From the NCBI RefSeq assembly GCF_905220365.1, contig NC_061124.1, positions 6,140,501 to 6,204,500 of the forward strand: a stretch of DNA of 64,000 bases, written 5' to 3'. The translations under genes and the position numbers were made by a program. Position 1 is the stretch's first letter, and the number at the start of each line of letters is the position of its first letter. Under the pieces are notes generated by a model that saw only the letters and a list, made by a program, of their open reading frames with translations, ran no database searches and had not been told where the DNA came from. Positions 1 to 12,449 of this stretch are shown here, piece by piece. Source of the DNA: Vanessa cardui (lineage: Eukaryota > Arthropoda > Insecta > Lepidoptera > Nymphalidae).

Positions 1-410
1 ATTTCACTTTTTAAGGCGTAATTTGAAACACTTTACGTCAAACCGTTTAAATATATGAATTTCAAATTTCGAAATCATCGATCGAATCACAAATTAGAGA
101 AACTTTCAAAAATCGAATTTTTAATTAAATTCGTATTCCACTTGCGTAATTATTGTCAAATATCTACGAAATTCGGTTATCCTGAGTAAAACCAACAAGC
201 GACGTCAAAGGGGAAGCTCTATTCGAATCTAATTTCGAGTTACGATAGTAAATTATTAGATAAAATACAGAACCGTCTCCGTTGACAGGCGGTGTCGATA
301 CTAGCATCGTGTAGTCGTCACAAATATTAGTTTATCATACATATATATCACACATTGAAAGTGAACGTTTATCTTGAATGTAAACGAGCTCGTCTTACAT
401 TTTGTTTGTA

Positions 411-623
411 AAGTAAAGTAACAGCCTGTAAATATCCCACCGCTGGGATAAGGCCTCCTCTTCCTATAAGAAGAGGGTTTGGAACATATTCCACCACGCT
501 GTTCCAATGCGGGTTGATGGAATACACATGTGGCAGAATTTCGATGAAATTAGACACATGCAGGTTTCCTCACGATGTCTCCTTCAGCGCCGAGCACGAG
601 ATGAAATATGAACTCAAATTAAG

Positions 624-691
<68 letters not shown>

Positions 692-790
692 ATTATATAT
701 ATATATATATATATATATAATGGTGCTTGCCTGGGTTTGAACTCGCAATCTTCGGTTAAGATGCACGCGTTCTAACCACTAGGCCATCTC
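411..790 (-). mobile_element. tRNA-headed SINE (Metulj-like), near full length, interrupted by an (AT)n tract
   Basis: Read on the minus strand, the element opens with GAGATGGCCTAGTGGTTAGA (tRNA A-box-like). It carries a B-box-like GAGTTCAAACCCAGG and the family body (CACATGTGTATTCCA, GGAATATGTTCCAAACC), and ends in CAGGCTGTTACTTTACTTT at 411. Four other clear copies in the window share this order, which defines the family. The (AT)n microsatellite at 625-720 sits inside the body where other copies have only CATGTGCTTAATT. The name Metulj is from memory of nymphalid SINEs; the family identity within the window is directly visible. Confidence 0.85.
625..720. repeat. (AT)n dinucleotide microsatellite, once interrupted
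   Basis: An uninterrupted AT run at 625-689 is followed by CCAT and a second TA run to 720. The second half forms a self-complementary CCATTATA…TATAATGG unit. It lies inside the SINE at 411-790 and is likely length-variable. Confidence 0.95.
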
Positions 791-1149
791 TGATGAGATG
801 GCCCAGTGGGAGCTATAAAATACACCAACCCAAAAACGTAGTCCAAACTTGTTGTTTGTTTATAAATACATACCTACGAAAACGTTTTTGTTTAAAAAAG
901 TTTTTCTACTTATAAAAATGTTATAAAATCGAACTTGTTCAGTATCAAGATTCATAAATCAAATAATATAGTTATATAATTCAGTATAATCAGTCAGTGA
1001 TCCTTTTTTTCTGTTTAAGGATGTGAACATTGAATTAATATGTTCATAATATAAGTGAATATTTTCAAAAGTACGTTCAGAAGTCAAGACGAGCTCTTTT
1101 AAGATTTATAAAGTACTCGTATGTTTTAGCAAAGGTGTTTCAAGCTTAA

Positions 1150-1262
1150 ACTAATATTATAAATGCGAATGTAACGCTGTCTGTAAATCTGTCTGACTCT
1201 TTCACAACTAAATAACTTAATCGTAATTGATAAAATTTGGTATGAAGCAAGGTGGAACGCAA
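1150..1262 (+). mobile_element. Lep1-type (non-autonomous Helitron-like) repeat fragment
   Basis: It begins ACTAATATTATAAATGCGAA, then TGTCTGTAAATCTGTCTG and TCTTTCACAACTAAA, and ends near AAATTTGGTATGAAGCAAGG. The same order of motifs recurs at 4.95, 22.4, 24.6, 27.9, 31.0 and (reversed) 55.4 kb. The family is very common in Lepidoptera and usually assigned to Lep1/Helitrons; that assignment is from family knowledge. Confidence 0.7.
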
Positions 1263-3036
1263 AAGCGTGAGCGAAAAGGACGTCAAATATTGTATAAATA
1301 TTAAATATTACATTACATAATTATTACTTTATGTGACATTACTTAGAAATAAATAATATGCCTAAGTTCCATAAGTTTTAAAATTCGTTTTGAAATATCG
1401 AACATATTTATTAAGGTTGTTTTATCAACACGCAAACAATATATTTACTGTAAACTTTACATTAAAGACAGGTCTGGCTAGTGCCTAAACGAGTCGAGTT
1501 TAGCTTATCAAATCCGTTACAATCCACTCGGTTTAAGCGTCGGTAATTTATTTCAACAATAAATGAGGTCGTATCTAACAGAGTCCTTACTTTGATGTGA
1601 ATCGTACACTTACATTGTTTTAAAAAATATCGCATGCTATTTTTCTATAGTCACATACACTACCTCCTTAGAATGTCAAATTCATATCCCTTGGAACACA
1701 AGCATTTGCGTGTTTTTTTTTTTTTTTTAATTTGGATTAAGTTGCGTTACAAGTCCTACGACGCGACGGTCGCAACGTTTTATAGTTGTGTTATAGATAT
1801 AATGGCCAATGGTCGTTATTTCTTCAACTGTATTGATAGTGTGCACAGTAACAGTGCAAACTAAAATATGATATTTTTAATATTTTCGTATTATTCGACA
1901 AAATGATAGATAGATCAAAATTGAAACCACTCATTCTAACTTAATTTTACAAGGCTGTTATTTCTGCAAAGAATATCAATAAATGTTTCCATACACACTT
2001 GTAATAATAAAAAGCCACTGAACCTTTTTAAAATTAATTTATATGTTTGAAAGCCAAGGTAACTCGAATGATTTGTGTAATGCTTAAAATCTTAAATGAG
2101 GTCATGATATAAAGTTACTCTTGAATTTCGTGATATTATACAATAAAAATATATAAAAGTTATTTATTTGAATTGTACGCTCGAAATTTTTAGGCTTGTT
2201 AAATTTCAAGCAACTTTTTGTGAAGGGGAATTGTAAGTTGTTGAATGTTTGTGTCTGATATTAAGGTATTGTTGGATTTAGAGATGGTTTTATTTATGTT
2301 TTAAACATTTTGAATAAATACGATTTCTTTATAAAGGGCGTATTTTTAGGGGCATTGAACGGGAGAGTAGATTTATAGCAATCTTCCGGTTTGAAACGAT
2401 GTTTTAAGCGTCGATGTTGAATTATTGGAATTGTTTATTCTTGGGACTGTTTATTCTTAGAGAAAAATCTTGTTCATTTGTTTTTATTTTTTCTTTTCTA
2501 TTTTTAGCGTATTTTGTCTGAATGTATGCTTGTGGGTTTCTCGTGGGTTCAGAATGCTATATATTTTCTTGGGAGACTGATTTCAACTTCGATAATTTAC
2601 TTGAACGATTTTAAACTTGAAAGACTTTCGTAACTAAAACTAACTTTGGTCAAGAATTATACATATATATACATCAAAAATATTTTATTAAATTACGATT
2701 CTAGTTTATTACAGTAATAAATCACCAAATAAACGCCCCATATCTTGTCTAAGAGTTCTACCCTTTTTGGGGAAAGAGTTAATTTCACCATTCTGCCATA
2801 GTGTGGTTAGTCTATGCAAATATGAACATACAGTTTACCTTTTACATTCCACGTGTACTGTCCAATAAATTATATGGACTTTTTTCACTAATTATCTCGT
2901 ATAAAAAAGATGGGATTAACCGAAGCATTGAACCCATAACGACTTATTTACGAGGACGCTGTGGCAAAGTTTAATATAAGAAATTCAGAACGGCGCCGAT
3001 TTTAAATTATTGCACGAACGTGTAAAAATTTTTAAA

Positions 3037-3815
3037 TAAGAAATGGAAATCCATTTTTAAAGATATTCTCGCTTACGTGCACTCTTTACCTGGTCAAAGG
3101 TCACAGCAGCGTCTGGGTATCAATTGTTCTGAAAACAGTAACTAAAAACGTATCCTTTGATATAAAGAATGAAAAGGAATGGATGAGGTGTGTGCCAAAG
3201 ATGGCAATCTGAATAAGTTGCTGATGCTGACTCTTTAGTCACAATTTTAGTATTGGAATCTATATATATATATAGAGGTTCTGCGTCCGTTTAAAAAGTT
3301 TAATCAACAGTAGATAACTTCAACAAACAACCAGATATTGAAAATAATCAAGATAATTACATATTAGTATACTTTTTTAAACACGACAAAACAGTATTCT
3401 GTTAAACAAATATGAACACGGCGGAAACAGTGTCACAATAAAGCTCCTTTATGGACCCAGGAAGTGTACAAAGACCTACCGCAAAGAACTGCAAACAGGA
3501 CAAAGTGTAAACGTCGTATACACAAGCGTTTTGAAATAACGCCCGCAGATGACATCTGAGAGAATTGCACTCCCTCAAGGGTCACGAGCGCGAATGCTTA
3601 GACATGGATTTGACAAGTTGTTATATGAAACTTATATTATACTAATTTCATATATATTTATTGTTATACACTCTGTACTAAAGTCTAGATGGCACAGTTT
3701 ATGTAACTGTTGCATACTACTATGGTGGTGTTGGGTTGATTCCCAGATATGATACGTGTAAAAATGGATTTCCATTTCTTAACATTCAGCTAAGTAATGG
3801 AAATCCATTTTTAAA
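3037..3815. repeat. segment bounded by a perfect 23-bp inverted repeat
   Basis: Positions 3037-3059 and 3759-3781 are exact reverse complements (core ATGGAAATCCAT). A third, direct copy of the same motif (AATGGAAATCCATTTTTAAA) follows at 3796-3815 and can pair with 3759-3781 over a 9-base loop. The 700 bp between is not coding and not a family I recognise. It may be a worn DNA-transposon relic, but I saw no convincing target-site duplication. Confidence 0.6.
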
Positions 3816-4700
3816 AATATAAAAGTCGATAGTCGGGTCCAGAAAAGGTTTTTCTTTTTTTAGTTAGTTTTTTTCTGTCAATACGTTCTCAGTGATCCCA
3901 AATAAAGTCTAGAAGTTGGAAGGAAATACTTTCTTATCTCGGAAACACACCTTTGATTCTGAGCCAGAGCTCTTTTTGGTTTTTTAAGGATTTGCCATCC
4001 CATGGGTCTATTACAGGTGTCTGCATACTGACTTGTGCACTAAAATATGTTCTCTATACAACATTTTTACAAGATATACTTACAGATGTTTTTCGTCGTC
4101 CATGATGTTTATTTCTATATTTATACGTCACATATTTATTTATTTACCATTTTTCTGTATACGACGCAATTTATTTGTATTTGTTTTTCGAAATCTACAT
4201 CCCAAACGAACTGTTTCGTCGTCTATTGTACGTTGATATTATACCAGAATCATGCACTTCACGCACCAATTAAACTGTACAAAGTTTCAATCCAATGAAA
4301 TGAACGATGCGTGAACGCATAGTATACGAACTTTATTTTTATATATTCGTAAAAACAAATATCAGTAAAATCTGGAGTTTACAAAAAAAAAAACAACTTC
4401 AGAAATTCAGGAGAAATTTATATTGTGTTCTCGAAATAGTATTAAAAAATTAAGATTATTTTTGGAAATGATGTAACTTTTTAGCTGTCTCAAAATATAT
4501 AAAACTTTTCTCACTACCGAAATGTTTAATAATAATAGTATAAACACTAAAAGCTCGTTAAGTAGTAGGAATGTTGATCCAAGTTGCAAAATCGCTGAGA
4601 TTACAAAAACAAAAATCTCGTCTCCTGTTAATCTATCGTAAATATTTTACTAAATATTCCAAAAACTTTCGTGTTTACATAATGCAGTCTGCAATACCCG

Positions 4701-4735
4701 TCTGCATGTGTGTGTATGTGTGTGTGTGTATTTGT
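4701..4735. repeat. (TG)n-rich microsatellite
   Basis: A run of TG dinucleotides with two TA interruptions. Nothing else of note. Confidence 0.85.
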
Positions 4736-4950
4736 TGACGGAATAGATCGACGTGAAGCGACCCAGCGTATCGTAAACGTAAACAAATGTGACACGCGGC
4801 GGCCGGCGGCCTGCTGGCAAACATTTGCCCAATACTTCATACTGTGTTTGAGTTTATAATGTTCCAATAACTTATGTATGGCGACAATGAGAGCATGGAA
4901 CGGCAATAGTCCCTTTCAAATTTTGTTACTTCGATCCTAACTATCTATCT

Positions 4951-5075
4951 ACTATTATTATAAACGCGAACGTAACTATGTTACTGTTTTACGTTTGATT
5001 CGATTAACAGATTTAGATGGAATTTGATATTGGAGATAGTTTGAGTAACGGAGAAGGCATAGGCTAGACTATTTG
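4951..5075 (+). mobile_element. Lep1-type repeat fragment, degenerate
   Basis: It has ACTATTATTATAAACGCGAA, then GATTCGATTAACAGATTTAG, GGAATTTGATATTGGAGATA and GGAGAAGGCATAGGCTA, the usual order of the family. The distal part is missing. Confidence 0.65.
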
Positions 5076-7369
5076 TTAATTAATTCATAGAAGGAATAAA
5101 TTGGGGCCTGAAGGTTTATGTGCTTTAAAGTTTAAAAAATCGAACTTAATAAACTAGTTACATATATCTTATATGTTAATTTTATTCATTAATGCTTCTA
5201 ACATGAACTTTGATTTAGATTAGATAATACTAACTTCAACATTTAATTTGAAAAAAAAAAATAATCAAGCTATATTCTTTAATATCTTGTCTAGTTCATA
5301 GTCAAGTTCTAAATATAATTCAAACAAATTAAATGTCAGCTATAATTAACTTTGAATACGAAAAAATACAAACTAAGCATGTTATCTGAGCATACATATC
5401 AATAACCTTTCACAGGCAAAAACTTTGGAGATTCGAGCGCTCGCGTTAACACCCCATTAGCTCCTTCACAAATCAGCTGTCGTACACCTCGACCCTCACT
5501 TGATAATTGGTTTTTCAAAACATCGCCCTACGAAACTCAACACTTATCTCGGCTTATCGTGAAAGGAAGAACGTTTTTTTCTGAGAGCTCGCAATTACCT
5601 ACCGCTTTGGATGCGTGGATAACGAGATGCTGATACATTCTGACTAGTGTTTATGTAAAAAATATTCTGAATTAATTATATTTTGATTCACTATAATCAA
5701 TACATTTTGATGATATTATAATTGTTACACGTAGGTCGTCTCTTCTTTATCTTATATATATCTTCTTTGCGGTTTATAATGAACTAAGTATTCAAAACTT
5801 TTAATAAATATTTTAAAAATATATCGGAGCAGATCGCGGAATAGTTTATGGTTTACATTTTAGGGTTTTATTTAAAAATTTAGATTGACTGAACATTATG
5901 AAACTTTAATTCAATTGTATGAAACAGTTTATACTCCATATTGTGCTAGTATACAATCTCGATGACGCCTACGCGTCGAGAAAGATAGAAATCAATGTAA
6001 TCAATTGAAAATTTTTGAATTGTCATATTTCAGCGTTGAATTAAATGTCAAGCTGTCACCGGTTCCCAAATATATATAAGAAATATTTTTTTTAAAAGTT
6101 CGACGATGTTTTACTATATAATTGAAAAAAGAACAAAAATAACTAACGACATGCAATAACAATGAAGGATATTCTCAAAACGTGAACATACCGTTATGTT
6201 ACCTCATTTTTATAACGGAGATGCGCGCCAATATGTAATCAAGAAAGCGTATTATGCGTTTAAAGGTACGAAACAAAATTTACCTTTTAAATTATGATAT
6301 AAATTGCCCGAGATAACCGCTGATAATATCGTACAAATGTATGACATATAGTACGACACAACTTAGATGTAGCATTGGCAAATTCAATAAAATCGATTAC
6401 TAGTAACAGCTTCCTATCGCACCATTCGATGCTATTCGTCGCTATAGATTCTCGCGTCAGTTCAACCCGAGATAGCAAGCGCATGTAAATCAACAACGTT
6501 TCAAATGGACGAATATATTAGGTCATATGATATTACAAGTTATTACGTTTGTGTAAATATTGATAATTTGGCATAGAGTACTTAATTCGGATGTGATCGG
6601 TTTTACGAATTTTGCCGATGCTACATTTAAGTTTTGTCGTACTATACTTAATTAGTCGCAATCCGTATATCGGCTGTATCAAGCTGATCATTAAATATCT
6701 GCATGTTAATTACCCTCATAATATAATTGCGTAATTGCTTTCTCGCTATACGGGTGTTTTTTTATTCTCATTTCTGTGTCTACACCCTCAAAACTTATGG
6801 GAAATAAGCATGAATTGAATTATTTTTTTTTTATTTTACAAAACATAGCACAGGATTTTTTTATACGTTTCGGGAAGGAATATGACTCCACTCACGTAAT
6901 GCTAAGTGGAAGTGGAGTCCAAACGCGAAGACGAAATATACTATAAGTACATATTACCTAATATTATATGTTACCTATAAACAAATTTGTAAGAATTTAA
7001 TCAAGATATAGAACCGAAGATAGAAGATAACCTCTTTAATCTAGAAAATACCTATAGCTATTAAGTATTTTTGTTGTATATTAGAATAACTGATATGTGA
7101 GTGTTACCAACCCAAATGGAACTGCGCCCTTAAAAGATCAAGTTAATATATTACTATTGTTTATAGTATCTTTAATGCACGTAATGTTCTCGTGACCGAT
7201 TTTGAACACGGTGATACTCAGGACTCTTGGGAACGTATTTTAGGGCTCAGTCGTAAAAATGGCTGTATTCTCAATTCCCTTGCTCTCAACCGACGGAAAA
7301 GCAAATCGGACACGACCTTGAAACCTTACCCTGACACAAGAGTGTAAAGAGTCATAATATAGATGATAT

Positions 7370-7600
7370 ATATAAAAATTTTAACAAAAAAAAACGACTT
7401 CATTTAAGCACTAAAAAGCAATAAAAATAATAGCGTATTCAAAATATTTAGAGGTCTTCTAAGTAAAATGAAATTAAATATATTGAACTATTTAAAAGTC
7501 GATTTACGATTATGTAATATAGTTACAATTATATTAAATTTTTGTAGCCGTTGTCAGCCAAGAAAACCCTACAATATATCTAGCAAACAATTGAAATCGA
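7370..7600 (+). mobile_element. single arm of the foldback element seen at 46846-47443
   Basis: The sequence starts AAAATTTTAACAAAAA and passes through GCGTATTCAAAATATTTAGA, TTTAAAAGTCGATTTACGAT, GCCGTTGTCAGCCAAG and AAAACCCTACAATATATCTA. It follows the right arm and adjoining spacer of the 46.8-kb copy, read in reverse complement. No second arm follows, so this is a half copy. It is more diverged than the 46.8-kb element, hence probably older. Confidence 0.75.
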
Positions 7601-7724
7601 ATCTATGACTCCTTTTTGAAAGCGTGGAATTAATTCTTGTTGACTTCGAGCCAGGATATATTAAGCATACATTTATAATTATATTTAACTAACGTGTTTC
7701 TATTTTAAATGTAGAAAAAGAATA

Positions 7725-7850
7725 ACTACTGAATTTCTTGCCTGTTTATTTCGGTAGAAACTTTCCGAACCGATAGTAGCTTCACTTAATATAGTTGAGT
7801 ATATGATTCAAAAGTGCTAGTATAAGCCTGATTTAATAAAGTATGTTTTG
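7725..7850 (-). mobile_element. Lepidoptera SINE/LINE tail repeat, degenerate
   Basis: On the plus strand it reads AACTACTGAATTTCTTGCC, TTTCCGAACCGATAGTAGCT and AAAGTGCTAGTATAAGCC, and ends in AATAAAGTATGTTTTG. This is the reverse complement of the unit at 22478-22625 with many substitutions. Confidence 0.7.
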
Positions 7851-8475
7851 TTCTCGATTAGAAAAACCCCCAAAAAAAATTCATGGTGTCTTATTTTACA
7901 GCCTAATCAACTACTAGACAATCGAGGCGCTATATTAAAACACACTTGAGCCAATTTAAAACATCAAAACCAATATAAGTTTCAAAAGCGATCTGCGATC
8001 AGATTAGCTGTGCCAATAGCAAAAACGAAACTGTAATCGTAACAGTCATGCAGTGGTAATCAATGTTTTCATTAATTTATTCAATGAAATGAAATGCGGA
8101 TATTCAACGTGTATTTAAAATGAAACTAATGACTTTACATCTTTACATCATTAATTAATGCGTATATCATATTTTAAATGATGAAAGGTAAGTTAAATTT
8201 TAATTTCATTCAACTATGTCAGCTTATATAGATAATTATGACTTGATATTAACGTTCAAATTTTAAGACATTATACTATATAGACATAAACACGTGTAAT
8301 ATTTTAATTGAACTAATTTACCATACTCTTTTATTAGTATTGGGGTTCTGTATAATACAAATTCAAATATTAATACAAAGGTGTGACTTCTAAGTAATGA
8401 CTATTCAGTTTCAAATCTTCATTTGAAGTGTTTAATAATCTTTTAGACAAAGGATAAATTTTATTTGACGATAAT

Positions 8476-8651
8476 GTTGTCTTAAGTTTTCGCGATTATT
8501 ACACATTTAAATAAAACTAGTTATAACGGATTTGAATCGCGTATATTAATTATTTTTTGGCATCCCGACGTTTCGAGCACTTTACAGCGTTCGTGGTCAC
8601 GGGTAGACCAAAAAATAATTAATATACGCGATTCAAATCCGTTATAACTAG
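8476..8651 (+). mobile_element. Penelope-like element end, copy A, with 51-bp perfect inverted arms
   Basis: Positions 8510-8560 and 8608-8658 are exact reverse complements over 51 bases (AATAAAACTAGTTATAACGG… against …CCGTTATAACTAGTTTTATT). Between them lies a conserved core (CATCCCGACGTTTCGAGCAC … GTGGTCACGGGTAGAC). The left side starts GTTGTCTTAAGTTTTCGCG. A 17-bp direct repeat (TTTTATTTGACGATAAT) stands at 8459-8475 and 8652-8668 and looks like a target-site duplication, though its first bases overlap the element's own 3' end. Inverted partial ends and variable duplications are typical of Penelope-like retroelements; that class is an inference. No reverse transcriptase is present. Confidence 0.65.
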
Positions 8652-10861
8652 TTTTATTTGACGATAATTTGACGAGTAACCAGTTTGTATTGTTACATTT
8701 CTATCTTCGCGATATACTTGCCTATTTTTATTACGAGAATCCCACTTTAGTTTTTAAAGAGAGTTATTTGTCTTCTTGGTCTTCTGGATTTCTTGGCCGA
8801 TCTATTTTTTATCGAATCATCTCCTCAAAGGTTTTCCTTATAAATATTGGTATGGCTAGTCTAAAATTATGTCATATTTATTTATTTATACACAAGTTTG
8901 TTGAAATTTTTAATACCAGCCTAAATTCTATATGTCCATATTATACATTACATACATACATACATTACATACGTCTATTAGATATGACATTAAAAGTCTG
9001 TGTGAGTAATTATTAAAAGCTTTTTAAATCAACCTCGTTGCATATGTATGTGTTATAAATACGGGTACGTTCTGAACGATATATTATGCCGTAATGACAT
9101 TTAATTATATGACATCTTCGGGTTCCACGTATGGCATTCAAGTCTCAGTCGACACAGGTTCCATAGATGGAATATCCCGGTAAGGAAAGTAGACCCATTG
9201 TGTAGGCACGGCGACTGCGGCTGTTCACCCATAAGAACTCACGGAATTCTAAATCGAATCCTGTCCACATTTGAGAATGCTCTCACTTTTATGTGGTACG
9301 GTGGCATTTTTCTCGGAGTTTTTACCAATTTAATGGTTTCGATTCAAAGATTTTTCGTGATTCTATTTGTAACTGTCACTGTTGTGGTTTTTAAGACTAT
9401 ATTAATGTAACCATTTCTTTATAAAATATTGAATTGTTCCTTTAAACGCACCGAAAAAAAAAACACTTCAAAAAAAAGCATTTGTCTGTCTGATATTAAT
9501 ACAATATTATTCACAATGGTCTAACAAACCTTTGTTTCTTCGCACACAAAAATTAAATAGTCCCTTATTTTTTTTTCTAAGGCAAAGGTCGTGAGACGGG
9601 ACGTTCATTGAAGCGAAGAAATTCATAAACAATAGCTTGTTAGTCTCTGTCGTGAGCTTTGGGCGATCATGACATCCGTAGACTGCGTAATCAGAGAAGC
9701 ATTGACCGGGAGGCAAGAGGTAAATTGTACAGTACCCGACTGTGAACTTCGACTTATAAGAATTGAATTGCATAGTAGTGAGATATGATTGAATGCAATT
9801 AAACATTTACGCATAGATATATTAAATATTATATTTGACATGTAAAATTTAGGACATCCACATCGTTGATTATACATTTCTTATTTAAATATAAATAAAA
9901 TTGTAACTAATTATCCTCTTTCGAGACAAAGCAAAATATTTTTATAAATTAATAAATATATTATTTTTGATTTAAATGTTGATAAGTATCATTGAATCAT
10001 AGATACGTCCAAGAAAAAATATATACTCTGTATTATTCAATAAAGTATTTGAGGTTTTATATAATATTATATGTAACAAATTGTAATACAATGTTGTTTT
10101 AATCACTTTATTTTAAATGGATAATTTTTTTTTAAATTTTTACTTTTAGTTATTTAAATATAATATCACCACATGCGAAGTTATGCCAAATATTAGGTAC
10201 CCTTTATGCTTGGATGGATATTTATAAAAGTTTCATATAAATCCATCGAAATAAGTGAGTTTATAAAAAGTTATTAATTTTAGTCACACTTTCATATGAA
10301 TATAATTTATTCATAGTGCGTATCAAAATAAATCTATTTATAAGTATCGGAATACGGAGATCTAAAGGCATTTTCTTTTAATTTCTAGGATATCATTCAA
10401 TGCATGACTGTAAAATCAATTTATACTCTAATATCTTACAAATTAAGATCTATTTTGACTGGCAGAATTATTCTCGCCGCACTTTAGACCTCTTTGTTTA
10501 CAAACATAGACTGTGAGTAAAGCTGCGATGGCGGCGGAACTCGGCAATCCGCCAATAGAGGGCGTTAGTCGAAAATAGAATGTCGTTGAGTATCGAAGAG
10601 TTGTTAACAAGAGTTAAAAGTTAATACGACCACTTTCTAGTGTTGTATTAGGACATCATTCGAAACTGTTTTGTGTTTTGTATATATTATGAAGGTAAAA
10701 GAACTTATCATTCATAAAGTTAATCGAATCACTGCAGATTTAATATTGACGACATAATTATTATTCGCAGCAACGTTGTTCAACTACCTATGCTATTTAT
10801 ATCTCTAATTCAATAAACATATTTTTTATTTTTAAAGAAATATGAATTATTTTTATGAATC

Positions 10862-11081
10862 GAGATGGCCCAGCGGTTAGAACGCTTGCATCTTAGCCGA
10901 TGAAGGAAAACATCGTCAGGAAACCTGCATGTGACAAATTGCATAGAAATTCTGCCACATGTGTATTCGACCAACGCGTATTGGAACAGCGTGGTGGAAT
11001 ATGTTCCAAACCTTGTCCTCAAAGGGAGAGGAGGCCTTTAGCCCAGCAGTGGGAATTTACAGGCTGTTGTTGTTGTTGTTA
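10862..11081 (+). mobile_element. Metulj-like SINE, internally deleted
   Basis: The head GAGATGGCCCAGCGGTTAGA is intact, but CTTAGCCGATGA is joined directly to AGGAAAACATCGTCAGG. The B-box-like segment and following 60-70 bases present in other copies are therefore missing. The rest of the body is well preserved, and the 3' end is a (TTG)n run. The short direct repeat GATGA/GGTGA at the join suggests a simple deletion. Confidence 0.85.
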
Positions 11082-11834
11082 TGATTATATTAATTGACAA
11101 AATTATCAATAATGTAATGTCCTGTAGTAAGTTTATATAACTTAGTCCCTCTAAATACTAACTGCGGTAGGCATTTCCGATCTTCCGTTCTGATCTGCAG
11201 TTCACGGACGTAAATAAATTTACACATAACCAAAGCACATGACAGCCATATCATTTAATGTTGTATTAAAGTATTTTTACAACGTCAACATCCAATCACT
11301 TATCTCGATTCAAAATAAGACATAATTTCTCGGAAACTTGATATTCAAGAAATAAAAGATAAAAAATTTGAAAAAAAATACATCGATTTTACGAGTTTAT
11401 TAATTAAAAGATATTTTACAAATATTCAATAAAATCCTAACGGTGAGGTCAAAGACCTCAGTATACTTCACTGGGCTTATTTTATAAAGTTACTTAGCTT
11501 ACAAACTTAATAAATTAATATTTTATCAAGTATAAGTTACAAGTTCCTGTGTTCCGGGCACACACGTTGGGTTTTCATGACAATGCAATTTTACTGATCA
11601 GGTTTGACACCCAAGATTGTCTTAAGAACTCCTTACTGTTAACAGGTTTTGTACAAAATATTGTATGATTATTTAATCATTATAATCCGTTTGTTGCACT
11701 TAAGTTTGGTTCCTGATGGCAGAACTGCTAACTTTAAGTATGGTCCAATTACAAGGCTTCTTAATTGAAGAACTTGATTGTACTAAATTATATTATGGTA
11801 AGCGACGATATAGCATTGATCCATTAAGTGAATT

Positions 11835-11865
11835 GAACAGTCTCAGAATGATTCTGAGACTGTTC
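11835..11865. repeat. perfect 15-bp stem palindrome with a 1-base centre
   Basis: GAACAGTCTCAGAAT is followed by G and then by its exact reverse complement. It does not belong to any repeat family I can see elsewhere in the window. Confidence 0.9.
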
Positions 11866-12449
11866 TAGCGTAAAAAATATATAAATACTTTTTTTTGTAT
11901 TAAAAATAGATTTCTTACTTTGAATTATAATTTTTTACATAATATTCTCGGGCTTTAATTTAACATTATAGGACATTTAATGAAAGCTTGTTTTTTATAT
12001 TAATTTTTATTATTAGGCACAGAAAATTGTGCATTCGCTTTCTCTGCTTGCAACTATGACATGAAAATAACGAGATGGCTTACCTCTTATAGGGTTTGGT
12101 CGAACCGTGTAGTTTTAATTTGGTCGCGTTATCGGAGAAATAAACTTAGTCGGGATATTTATAGAACGAAACTTACAGTGTATTGTGTATTTTAGCAGGG
12201 CTGCCTCTGGATTTTTACACATATTTGTATATGTAATTGTATATGTAATTGTATGAATGTTATATATAATTTATATGTTTTGAAGGTCTGGATTATAATT
12301 AATTAAAATCATATCTTAAAATATCACATCGTTGGGCAATAGCTTTCTGAATTTTATTTTATCTGGATTACGATTCAAATAAATAATAATAATAATTCAA
12401 CATCTAATTCGCTGTAGTAATTAAGTAATCAAATTAATTTATTTACATA

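Noticed and set aside
514..720. Open frame ending in Tyr-Ile repeats.
   Set aside because: It is a translation of the (AT)n microsatellite and a SINE.
4628..4906. 92-codon minus-strand frame with a His/Thr repeat.
   Set aside because: The repeat is the (TG)n tract and no domain or splice context supports it.
8561..8607. Clear hammerhead ribozyme in the Penelope-like core.
   Set aside because: A GAAAC block is present, but the CTGATGA core and stem II are not, so I report only a hairpin.
9198..9410. 70-codon frame with a hydrophobic end that looks like a membrane segment.
   Set aside because: The hydrophobicity comes from T-rich sequence, and nothing else supports a gene.
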